Position numbers and translations under genes: made by a program. The notes under the pieces are model-generated. The model saw nothing but the letters and a program-made list of their open reading frames with translations. It had not been told where the DNA came from and did no database searches. A stretch of 5,585 nucleotides of DNA. Origin: UMGS1279 sp045577495. GTDB taxonomy: Bacteria > Bacillota > Clostridia > Oscillospirales > Acutalibacteraceae. Positions within the stretch are counted from its first letter, which is position 1. Each line of letters opens with the position of its first letter. The stretch is taken from positions 1 to 5,585 of the forward strand of contig JAZNIK010000058.1 in NCBI GenBank assembly GCA_045577495.1, in the 5' to 3' direction. Shown in pieces: positions 1 to 5,585 of this stretch.

Positions 1-1
1 A

Positions 2-652
2 GTTTTTATTGTTATTCTTTCTAAAGTTCCGCTTAAAATGTATTTAAAAAATCTTAAACCTATTTTGCCAATAATAATTATTACTGCAGTTTTAAATGTG
101 CTTTATGCAACAGAGGATACTGTGCTGTTTTCTTGGTGGATTTTTACTGTTTCTACAGGCGGACTTGTTCGCGCGGCATTTATGACCTTTAGAATTGTTT
201 TGCTTATTGTTATTAGTTCTGTGCTTACCTACACAACAACACCTACCGAGCTTACAGATGGTATTGAAAGTTTGTTTTCACCTCTAAAATTCATCGGTTT
301 GGGTGAGGTTGTTCATACCATTGCTATGATGATGACAATAGCGTTAAGGTTTATTCCAACCCTAACCGATGAAGCAGATAAAATTATGTCTGCGCAAAAG
401 GCAAGGGGTGCCGATTTGGATAATGGCGGTTTGTTTAAAAGGCTTAAAGCATTGATGCCGATTTTAATTCCGCTTCTTATATCCTCAATCAGACGAGCAT
501 ATGAACTTGCTGAGGCGATGGAATGCCGTTGCTATAGCGGCGGCAAGGGAAGAACCAGAATGAAAAAATTAAAGGCTACCCATTTGGATTTAATTGCTAC
601 GATTTTCCTTGTTTTTCTTTGCGGCGTTGTTATTTTATTGCGTATAATTTAA
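2..652 (+). CDS. ecfT: ECF transporter transmembrane subunit EcfT (5' end outside window)
   Basis: This is the membrane-embedded coupling subunit of an energy-coupling-factor importer. It links two EcfA ATPases to exchangeable substrate-binding S-components for vitamins or metals; the T subunit does not reveal the substrate. The frame is open to the left edge: twelve codons before ATG 38 read VFIVILSKVPLK, which fits the family, so that ATG is internal. About 216 residues are visible of a usual 260-270. Counting from that Met, hydrophobic helices lie near 9-25, 48-67, 88-107 and 182-204. The two cytoplasmic coupling-helix motifs that touch the ATPases are present: KARG (nt 398-409) and, at nt 521-535, ECRCY, where Ala-Arg-Gly is more usual. 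The tail SGGKGRTRMK is also typical. ecfA genes would be expected just upstream. The TAA stop overlaps the truA ribosome binding site, which suggests cotranscription. Confidence 0.92.
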   Translation, partial: VFIVILSKVPLKMYLKNLKPILPIIIITAVLNVLYATEDTVLFSWWIFTVSTGGLVRAAFMTFRIVLLIVISSVLTYTTTPTELTDGIESLFSPLKFIGLGEVVHTIAMMMTIALRFIPTLTDEADKIMSAQKARGADLDNGGLFKRLKALMPILIPLLISSIRRAYELAEAMECRCYSGGKGRTRMKKLKATHLDLIATIFLVFLCGVVILLRII

Positions 653-659
653 GGTGGTG
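651..659 (+). promoter_or_regulatory. Ribosome binding site of truA
   Basis: AAGGTGGTG differs from the full anti-16S complement AAGGAGGTG by one base and ends five bases before ATG 665. It overlaps the last two bases of the ecfT TAA stop, so truA translation starts directly behind ecfT termination. This supports the ATG 665 start and tight coupling of the two genes. Confidence 0.8.
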
Positions 660-664
660 TTAAA

Positions 665-1429
665 ATGGGCAGAAAGCTGCTTGAAATTTCATATTTAGGC
701 ACAAACTATTGCGGTTGGCAGGTTCAACCTAACGGTGTTTCTGTTCAGTCCACCTTACAGGATGCATTAGAAAAGGTTTTAAAGCATCGCCCTAATATTA
801 CAGGTTGCAGCAGAACCGATTCGGGCGTTCACGCATTAAGTTTTTTTTGCCATTTTGATACAAATATTAATATTCCAAACGATGGTTTGGTTTTGGGACT
901 TAATACTTTTTTGCCCGATGATATTTCGGCTAAAAAGTGTATTGATGTTGATGATGATTTTCACGCAAGATATAATTCGTTGGGTAAAACCTATACGTAT
1001 AAATTTGTTGTAAATAAAATTAAAGATCCGTTTTTATCGGGCAGAGTTTTGTTTTTAAAACAACCTATAGATCTTGAACTTGCAAATGATTATTGCAAAC
1101 TATTATTGGGCAAGCATGATTTTGCGGCTTTTTCTTCGGTGCATAGAACGGTAGAAGATACGGTTAGAACAGTAACTGGGTGCTATGTAACAACAACTGA
1201 TAATTCTTTTGAATTTACTGTTACGGCAGATGGCTTTTTATATAATATGGTAAGAATTATGGTTGGCGGACTTTTAGAGTTTTCTAAACAAAAAATAACT
1301 CAAAAGGATGTTCAGTCTGCCTTTGAAAATTTAGATAGAAAAATTTTGGGTGCTACTGCACCACCACAAGCGCTATATTTGTCAAAGGTGCATTACGAAA
1401 AGAAAATTGAGGATTTATTAAATAATTAA
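665..1429 (+). CDS. truA: tRNA pseudouridine(38-40) synthase TruA
   Basis: TruA converts uridines 38, 39 and 40 in the tRNA anticodon arm to pseudouridine in the cytoplasm, stabilising the arm and helping reading-frame maintenance. The protein is 254 residues, normal for the family, and looks intact. Visible family signatures in order are YLGTNYCGWQ (10-19), the catalytic block GCSRTDSGVHA (47-57) with nucleophile Asp52, FHARY (99-103), KTYTYKF (108-114) with the aromatic residues expected to stack on the target base, GKHDFAAFSS (149-158), GFLYNMVRIMVG (190-201) and the C-terminal APPQALYLSKV (232-242). ATG 665 is well supported by its ribosome binding site. The ecfT-truA order is common in Firmicutes, where rplM and rpsI often come next; here they do not. 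The gap to the next start is 15 bases. Function is known at family level and all key residues are seen. Confidence 0.97.
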   Translation: MGRKLLEISYLGTNYCGWQVQPNGVSVQSTLQDALEKVLKHRPNITGCSRTDSGVHALSFFCHFDTNINIPNDGLVLGLNTFLPDDISAKKCIDVDDDFHARYNSLGKTYTYKFVVNKIKDPFLSGRVLFLKQPIDLELANDYCKLLLGKHDFAAFSSVHRTVEDTVRTVTGCYVTTTDNSFEFTVTADGFLYNMVRIMVGGLLEFSKQKITQKDVQSAFENLDRKILGATAPPQALYLSKVHYEKKIEDLLNN

Positions 1430-1430
1430 C

Positions 1431-1438
1431 AGGAGGTG
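1431..1438 (+). promoter_or_regulatory. Ribosome binding site that fixes the DUF5711-like start at GTG 1445
   Basis: AGGAGGTG is a perfect anti-16S complement six bases before GTG 1445. A longer in-frame reading would begin at GTG 1436, but that codon is the last part of the Shine-Dalgarno sequence itself and has no site of its own in front of it. The start at 1445 is therefore preferred and removes three residues. Confidence 0.85.
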
Positions 1439-1444
1439 AAATTT

Positions 1445-2911
1445 GTGGCAGAACGTAAAAAGGTTAAAAAAATTAACCCTAAGCAAAGAGTTAAATATAA
1501 ACCACCTGTAAAAAGTGATGCTAATAATAGTGGTTCACATTTAAAAAAGGATACAAAAAATGTTGTTAAAACCCCGGCACCAAAGCCAATAAAAATGGAA
1601 AGTGAAACACAGCCTAAGGCGGTTAAAAAGACTTCTGCACCAACTAGCAGAATTACTACACAGCCTCAAAAACGTGTTTCACAAAAAACTAGCACCAACG
1701 CTAACAAAACAAATAGGTCTGCTACAAAAAAACAACCTGTTTCAAGAAAACCCTTAGAGGTTGTTAAAACCAAAAAAACAGCGCAATGCCCAAATCTGTC
1801 GGTTGTTTTAGGTAATAAACTTAAACTACAGAGAAAAAGACTTGTTTATTATATCGCCACTTTAGTTGTTATTGGTTTAATAACGTCTTTTTGCACTGCG
1901 TCTCCAACAGGTCTAATCGAAAAAGTCACAAATTCTATAGCACTTTTGGGCGGCGGAGATAATCCATCTAAGCTTAACGGCACTAATGTTTTATCGGCTA
2001 AAACAGATAATAAAAAAATTTTTGTTTTATCAGATACACATCTGGATTGCTTTGCAAAAAACGGTCATCAGTTTTTAAGCTATCAACATAATTTCAGTTC
2101 TCCTGTGCTTGAAGTTTCTAAAGAAAGAAGTTTGCTTTATAATCGTGAAAGCACAAGTTTTATTGTTGCAAATAATTCTGTTAAGATTGTTGAGAAAAAT
2201 CTTGAATTTTCTATTTTCTGTGCAGATATTTCTGATTCGGGTAGCATTGCGTTTGCAACAAAATCTTCGGGATATGCCGCACAGGTGCAGGTTTTTTCAA
2301 AAAAGATGAAGCAGATTTTCTCCTGGTATCTTGTTGATGGACTTATAAGTGATATTGAGTTATCAAATAATGGTGATTACCTTGTAGTTTCTGTTTTAAA
2401 GGTTAGTGGTGGCGAGTTTAATTCGGTTGTCCATTGCTTTAAAACCAATTCTGAACAACCCTTGTTTACCCTAGAACGTAAAGGCGAGGCTATAATCAGT
2501 TTAGAAACTGTCTCTAATAAAATGTTTTCATTAGTATCACAAAACGGAGTTTCTTTTGTAGATTTCAAAAAAGGGAATGTTAAAAAAATAGAAACATATG
2601 ATACAACGCCAACATTCTTTAAAGTAGATGATAAGGGTGCTCTTGCCACATTTGGTAACACCTCAAACGTTAAGGTTGTTTATTTAAACAAAAAAGGTGA
2701 GCCTGATTTTGAATTTACCTATAATGGACTAATTGATGATATTTCATATTCTGATGGTGTTATTAATATAATAAGAAGTAATTCTGTTTTTTCTTATGAT
2801 ACAACAGGTAAAGAAATTGATATGGTTACTACTCAGCAAAAACCACATTATATTTTATCTTTAGATAAAAAGGTTTTTGTTGTTGATAATTTAAACTTAA
2901 CAGCATATTAG
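1445..2911 (+). CDS. DUF5711-like single-pass membrane protein with lysine-rich tail and beta-propeller-like outer domain
   Basis: Function unknown. The 488-residue protein has three visible parts. Residues 1-132 are strongly basic and low in complexity, rich in Lys, Thr, Pro, Ser and Gln with few acidic residues, and look disordered. Residues about 133-151 (LVYYIATLVVIGLITSFCT) form one membrane helix flanked on the N-side by RKR, which predicts tail inside and C-terminus outside. Residues about 155-488 are beta-rich, with repeated blade-like units of the type ISDIELSNNGDYLVVSV, FCADISDSGSIAFATKS and FKVDDKGALATFG, as in WD40/PQQ-like propellers. Cys150 is not a lipoprotein site: the preceding residues are TSF, and too many residues precede the helix. 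The architecture and the CvpA neighbour best match DUF5711 of Clostridia; that name is from memory. The start is the GTG behind a perfect ribosome binding site. The gap to the CvpA gene is 21 bases. Alternative: another propeller-bearing envelope sensor or scaffold. Confidence 0.72.
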   Translation: MAERKKVKKINPKQRVKYKPPVKSDANNSGSHLKKDTKNVVKTPAPKPIKMESETQPKAVKKTSAPTSRITTQPQKRVSQKTSTNANKTNRSATKKQPVSRKPLEVVKTKKTAQCPNLSVVLGNKLKLQRKRLVYYIATLVVIGLITSFCTASPTGLIEKVTNSIALLGGGDNPSKLNGTNVLSAKTDNKKIFVLSDTHLDCFAKNGHQFLSYQHNFSSPVLEVSKERSLLYNRESTSFIVANNSVKIVEKNLEFSIFCADISDSGSIAFATKSSGYAAQVQVFSKKMKQIFSWYLVDGLISDIELSNNGDYLVVSVLKVSGGEFNSVVHCFKTNSEQPLFTLERKGEAIISLETVSNKMFSLVSQNGVSFVDFKKGNVKKIETYDTTPTFFKVDDKGALATFGNTSNVKVVYLNKKGEPDFEFTYNGLIDDISYSDGVINIIRSNSVFSYDTTGKEIDMVTTQQKPHYILSLDKKVFVVDNLNLTAY

Positions 2912-2919
2912 TTATCAAA

Positions 2920-2926
2920 AGAGGTG
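2920..2926 (+). promoter_or_regulatory. Ribosome binding site that fixes the CvpA-family start at ATG 2933
   Basis: AGAGGTG, within AAAAGAGGTG, lies six bases before ATG 2933. The longest in-frame reading begins at GTG 2924, inside this site, and would add three residues (MFY). ATG 2933 has correct spacing and gives the N-terminus MWIILDVIVV, typical of CvpA-family proteins. Confidence 0.8.
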
Positions 2927-2932
2927 TTTTAT

Positions 2933-3640
2933 ATGTGGATTATTTTAGATGTAATTGTTGTTTCTATTATTTTAATTTATGCCTTAATTTCGGCAAAGCG
3001 TGGTTTTGTTAGAACCGCTATAGAACTTATTGGTTTTGGATTTGCGGTTTATTTATCCTTTACTCTGAGCAGTATGGTAGCGGAGGGCGTTTATACATCT
3101 ATGGTTCAACCAGCTATTGTTGATACAGTAGTTGATACCGTTGGCGATACAGCTGCCTCAAGTATTGATAAAGCTGTTGATGCCGCTTTTGAAAAAATGC
3201 CAAAGTTTGTGGTAAAATCGGCAGACAATCTTGGTGTAACATCCCAAAAGGTTAAAAATGATATTACCAGCAATACAGTAAACAATAATTCTATACAAAA
3301 TATTGCTATAACCATTTCGGATTCGGTGGTAAAACCGGTTGTTGTGCCACTAATTAAAGCAATAGTTGGTTTTATTTTGTTTGTTATATTGTTGTTTGTT
3401 GTTAAACTTCTTGCAAGAATTGTTAATAAGGCATTTAGCATACCACTTATTGGCGGAATAAATAAAACCTTGGGCGGTGTTTTGGGTGCCGCAAAAGGAA
3501 TAATTATTGCAGGTGTTGTATGTATAGTGATTTCAACAATAGTTTCCTTTACCAAAAACGGAATTTTGATTTTTACACAGGAAAATATTGAAAAAACCTA
3601 CATATTTAAGTTGTTTACAGGTTTTAGCCTGTTTAAATAA
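2933..3640 (+). CDS. CvpA-family integral membrane protein
   Basis: CvpA proteins are small four-helix inner-membrane proteins. In E. coli CvpA is linked to colicin V production and envelope homeostasis; the molecular activity is not established. This protein has 235 residues. Helices lie near 3-20 (starting WIILDVIVVSIILI) and 29-48, then a long loop at about 50-136, then helices near 141-160 and 189-206. Family signatures are the KRGFVRT turn (22-28) after helix 1 and the GGVLGAAKG glycine-rich entry to the last helix (181-189). The central loop, about 85 residues, makes the protein longer than E. coli CvpA (about 160). It is rich in Val, Asp, Thr and Asn and begins with three VVDT-like tetrapeptides. 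The start is set by the ribosome binding site just upstream. The gene sits 21 bases after the DUF5711-like gene and 25 before the Clp gene. Family assignment is firm; the role here is unknown. Confidence 0.87.
   Translation: MWIILDVIVVSIILIYALISAKRGFVRTAIELIGFGFAVYLSFTLSSMVAEGVYTSMVQPAIVDTVVDTVGDTAASSIDKAVDAAFEKMPKFVVKSADNLGVTSQKVKNDITSNTVNNNSIQNIAITISDSVVKPVVVPLIKAIVGFILFVILLFVVKLLARIVNKAFSIPLIGGINKTLGGVLGAAKGIIIAGVVCIVISTIVSFTKNGILIFTQENIEKTYIFKLFTGFSLFK
3116..3151 (+). repeat. Three tandem 12-base units inside the CvpA-family gene, encoding IVDT-VVDT-VGDT
   Basis: Three consecutive 12-base units each encode a tetrapeptide of the pattern hydrophobic-[V/G]-D-T (residues 62-73). Codons vary at third positions, so the repeat is clearer in protein than in DNA and looks old or selected. 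It sits at the start of the central loop and keeps the frame. It is too short and too degenerate to be a mobile or CRISPR element. Confidence 0.5.
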
Positions 3641-3646
3641 GCAGTT

Positions 3647-3653
3647 AAGGAGA
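3647..3653 (+). promoter_or_regulatory. Ribosome binding site of the ClpE-like gene, with long spacing
   Basis: AAGGAGA is the only good Shine-Dalgarno match in the gap. The AAGGAG core ends 13 bases before ATG 3666, longer than the usual 5-9. No in-frame ATG, GTG or TTG lies closer, and the zinc-finger cysteines begin at residue 4, so ATG 3666 is still the best start. The spacing may lower translation relative to the upstream genes (inference). Confidence 0.65.
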
Positions 3654-3665
3654 AATTTTACGCGA

Positions 3666-5585
3666 ATGAAACTTTGTTCAAAATGCAAAAAGAGACCTGC
3701 CGTGGTTTTTATCGGTGATGCGGCAAATCCCGGTAAAGCGCCAAATGGTTTGTGCCTTGTTTGTGCCAAAGAGGCAGGAATAAAGCCTATTGATGATATG
3801 CTCAAAAGTATGAATATTTCTGATGAAAATATCGAAGAACTTACCGAGCAAATGATGGAGGCAATGGGCGGTATGTCACCCGAAGAAATGATGTCCTTGT
3901 CCGAAGATGGTGAAGGTTTTGGTGGTGATGAGGATGGTTTTGAAGGTGGGGGAGCACCTGTTTTTCCATTTTTAAATCAAATATTCGGTGGCGCACCTAA
4001 AAGCGAAAAAGGTGATAAATCCGAAAAAGGCAAGAGTGATAAAAAGAAGAAGTCAAAGCATAAATACCTTGATATGTACTGCACAAATCTTACACAACGC
4101 GCACGCGATGGCGAGATTGATGCTATCGTAGGTCGCGATGAGGAGCTTTATAGAACTATTCAAATTTTGTCGCGTCGCTCTAAAAATAACCCATGCCTTA
4201 TCGGTGAACCTGGTGTTGGTAAAACCGCTATCGTTGAGGGATTGGCAATGAAAATTGCCAACGGTGATGCACCCGCAAGACTTTTAGACCAAGAGGTTTG
4301 GCTTTTGGATTTAACGGGTCTTGTTGCGGGTACACAGTTTAGAGGTCAGTTTGAAAGCCGTGTTAAAGGTCTTGTTGAGGAGATTAAAGCGGCAGGCAAT
4401 ATTATTTTGTTTATTGATGAGGTTCATAATATTGTTGGTGCAGGTAATTCTGAGGGGGCTATGAATGCGGGTAATATTTTAAAACCTGCTCTCTCACGCG
4501 GAGAAATACATGTTATTGGCGCCACAACCCTAAAGGAGTATCGTCAATACATTGAAAAGGACGCCGCCTTAGAGCGTCGTTTTCAGCCCGTTATGGTTGA
4601 GGAACCCTCTTTTGAAAACACACTTAAGATTTTAGAGTGCGTAAGACCTTATTATGAGGGATTTCATAACATTAAAATTTCTGATGATATTTTAAAGAGT
4701 TCGGTAACTCTTTCAGAGCGTTATATAACCGATAGATTTTTGCCCGATAAGGCTATTGATTTAATTGATGAGGCGTCTGCTTGTGCAGGGCTTAGAAATA
4801 AAGCTATTGATGAGCTTTATACAGTTAATAAAAAAATCGCCGAGCTTTCAATTTTAGAGGAGCAAGAATCTGCTTTAGAAGAAATTGATTATGAAAAACT
4901 TGCTAAAATAAAATCAGAACTTGCAGTTTATAAAACAAAGGCTACAGAACTTTATGAACCTGCGGCGGATAATAACGTTACCGCTGACGATTTAGCAAGA
5001 GTAATCGAACTTTGGACAGGTATTCCCGCCTCAAAGGTTAAAGAGAGCGATTTGAAAAAGCTTGTTAATTTAACAGAGGAGTTAAAGCAAAAGGTAAAGG
5101 GTCAAGATGAGGCGGTTGAACTTGTTTCCTCTGCAGTTAAGCGTTCCAGACTTAAAATTTCTAAAAATAAACGCCCTGCTTCCTTTATTTTTGTAGGTCC
5201 AACAGGTGTTGGAAAAACAGAACTTGCAAAGGTTTTGGCAGATTCACTTTTCCAAACACCCGAAACTTTGCTTAGGTTCGATATGTCGGAGTTTATGGAA
5301 AAACATTCGGTATCTCCCCTTATTGGTGCGCCTCCCGGATATGTGGGTTATGATGAGGCGGGTCAGCTTACAGAAAAAGTACGCCGTAAGCCTTATTCGG
5401 TTATTTTGTTTGATGAAATTGAAAAAGCGCACCCCGACGTTTTAAATGTTATGCTTCAAATTTTAGATGATGGCAGAATCACCGATGCACAGGGTAGAAC
5501 TGTTAATTTTGAAAATACAATAATTATAATGACCTCAAATGCGGGAAGTGAAAAAGGCGAAAACCTTATGGGCTTTGGCAAAAGC
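3666..5585 (+). CDS. ClpE-like AAA+ unfoldase, Clp protease ATP-binding subunit (3' end outside window)
   Basis: This is an Hsp100/Clp unfoldase that threads substrate proteins by ATP hydrolysis, probably into the ClpP peptidase. The frame runs unbroken for 640 codons to the right edge. Residues 4-33 form a C4-X2-C7...C30-X2-C33 zinc finger, as in ClpE. Residues 43-96 are acidic and rich in Met and Gly, and 112-133 are Lys-rich. The first AAA+ module has GEPGVGKT (180-187), the GTQFRG pore loop, FIDE Walker B (Asp251-Glu252) and the ERR arginines (304-305). A middle segment of about 60 residues, including DYEKLAKIKSEL, resembles a UVR/M-domain. The second module has GPTGVGKT (511-518), a GYVG pore loop, FDE (Asp583-Glu584) and MGF (635-637) at the usual ClpP-docking loop. 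The two Clp_N repeats of ClpC are absent. No CtsR-type operator lies upstream. A divergent ClpC is the alternative. Confidence 0.93.
   Translation, partial: MKLCSKCKKRPAVVFIGDAANPGKAPNGLCLVCAKEAGIKPIDDMLKSMNISDENIEELTEQMMEAMGGMSPEEMMSLSEDGEGFGGDEDGFEGGGAPVFPFLNQIFGGAPKSEKGDKSEKGKSDKKKKSKHKYLDMYCTNLTQRARDGEIDAIVGRDEELYRTIQILSRRSKNNPCLIGEPGVGKTAIVEGLAMKIANGDAPARLLDQEVWLLDLTGLVAGTQFRGQFESRVKGLVEEIKAAGNIILFIDEVHNIVGAGNSEGAMNAGNILKPALSRGEIHVIGATTLKEYRQYIEKDAALERRFQPVMVEEPSFENTLKILECVRPYYEGFHNIKISDDILKSSVTLSERYITDRFLPDKAIDLIDEASACAGLRNKAIDELYTVNKKIAELSILEEQESALEEIDYEKLAKIKSELAVYKTKATELYEPAADNNVTADDLARVIELWTGIPASKVKESDLKKLVNLTEELKQKVKGQDEAVELVSSAVKRSRLKISKNKRPASFIFVGPTGVGKTELAKVLADSLFQTPETLLRFDMSEFMEKHSVSPLIGAPPGYVGYDEAGQLTEKVRRKPYSVILFDEIEKAHPDVLNVMLQILDDGRITDAQGRTVNFENTIIIMTSNAGSEKGENLMGFGKS

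Noticed and set aside
38..40. ATG 38 as the start of ecfT
   Set aside because: The frame is open to the left edge with family-like residues (SKVPLK) before it, there is no ribosome binding site, and the protein would lack about 50 expected N-terminal residues.
841..848. Run of eight T in truA as a frameshift or slippage site
   Set aside because: The frame continues with correct TruA motifs on both sides, so there is no sign of a frameshift; it is only a homopolymer within Ser-Phe-Phe-Cys codons.
1892..1894. Cys150 of the DUF5711-like protein as a lipoprotein attachment site
   Set aside because: The preceding residues TSF do not form a lipobox, and about 130 residues precede the hydrophobic segment, so it is a membrane anchor.
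2109..2661. Short open frames inside the DUF5711-like gene (plus 2109-2309, minus 2377-2661)
   Set aside because: Both are shadows of the long gene in other frames, without start signals or recognisable families.
3106..3555. 149-residue open frame on the minus strand
   Set aside because: It lies wholly inside the CvpA-family gene, has no ribosome binding site or recognisable family, and its Thr/Ile/Pro-rich composition is the expected reverse reading of Val/Asn-rich codons.
3617..3632. ACAGG-ttttag-CCTGT inverted repeat at the end of the CvpA-family gene as a terminator
   Set aside because: The stem is only five base pairs, it lies within the coding end, and the following bases (TTAAATAAG) are not a T-run.
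3611..3639. Possible promoter (TTGTTT, 17 bases, TAAATA) before the Clp gene
   Set aside because: Each box matches consensus at only three of six positions in very A/T-rich sequence, which is expected by chance.
3560..3665. CtsR heptad operator or CIRCE element upstream of the Clp gene
   Set aside because: I looked for GGTCAAA-type tandem heptads and the TTAGCACTC/GAGTGCTAA repeat and found neither.
3533..3805. 90-residue minus-strand open frame spanning the CvpA-Clp junction
   Set aside because: It overlaps the CvpA 3' end and the zinc-finger region of the Clp gene, both well supported on the plus strand; it has no recognisable domain.
5206..5445. Short open frames on both strands inside the second AAA+ module
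   Set aside because: They overlap strongly conserved Clp coding sequence (Walker A to Walker B) and are out-of-frame shadows.
1..5585. tRNA, rRNA, CRISPR array, insertion sequence or riboswitch
   Set aside because: The window is almost fully covered by five plus-strand genes with gaps of 25 bases or less, and I saw no repeats or structures of these kinds.

Overview
The window looks like an ordinary low-GC Gram-positive chromosome, most likely from class Clostridia. The reasons are A/T-rich codon choice, strong AGGAGGTG-type ribosome binding sites, the ecfT-truA pair, and a DUF5711-like protein beside a CvpA-family protein. The finer placement (a gut Oscillospirales/Ruminococcaceae-type bacterium) is an inference. 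All five genes lie on the + strand with gaps of only 12 to 25 bases. I see no convincing promoter or terminator between them, so they probably form one transcription unit that enters from the left edge and leaves at the right edge.

Layout: (1) 2-652, the C-terminal four-fifths or so of EcfT, the membrane subunit of an energy-coupling-factor vitamin/metal importer. Its start is outside the window; ATG 38 is an internal methionine. (2) 665-1429, TruA, a complete tRNA pseudouridine synthase with the catalytic RTDSGVHA motif. (3) 1445-2911, a single-pass membrane protein with a long lysine-rich cytoplasmic tail and an outer, probably beta-propeller domain, best matched to DUF5711, of unknown function. 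(4) 2933-3640, a four-helix CvpA-family membrane protein with an enlarged central loop. (5) 3666-5585, a Clp/Hsp100 AAA+ unfoldase of ClpE-like architecture, open at the right edge. It has an N-terminal four-cysteine zinc finger in place of the usual Clp N-domain, both AAA+ modules, and an MGF tripeptide that probably docks onto ClpP. This is the longest gene in the window and is easy to miss because it has no stop codon here.

Two starts deserve correction. In genes 3 and 4 the longest open frame begins at a GTG that is part of the Shine-Dalgarno sequence itself; the real starts are nine bases downstream (GTG 1445 and ATG 2933).

How the genes work together: ecfT and truA are commonly linked housekeeping genes. 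The block after them (DUF5711-like, CvpA, ClpE-like) replaces the rplM-rpsI pair that often follows truA in Firmicutes. It joins two poorly understood envelope proteins to a protein-quality-control ATPase. I find no clear novel defence, mobile or RNA system. The points most worth a second look are that block and the unusual N-terminal half of the Clp protein.
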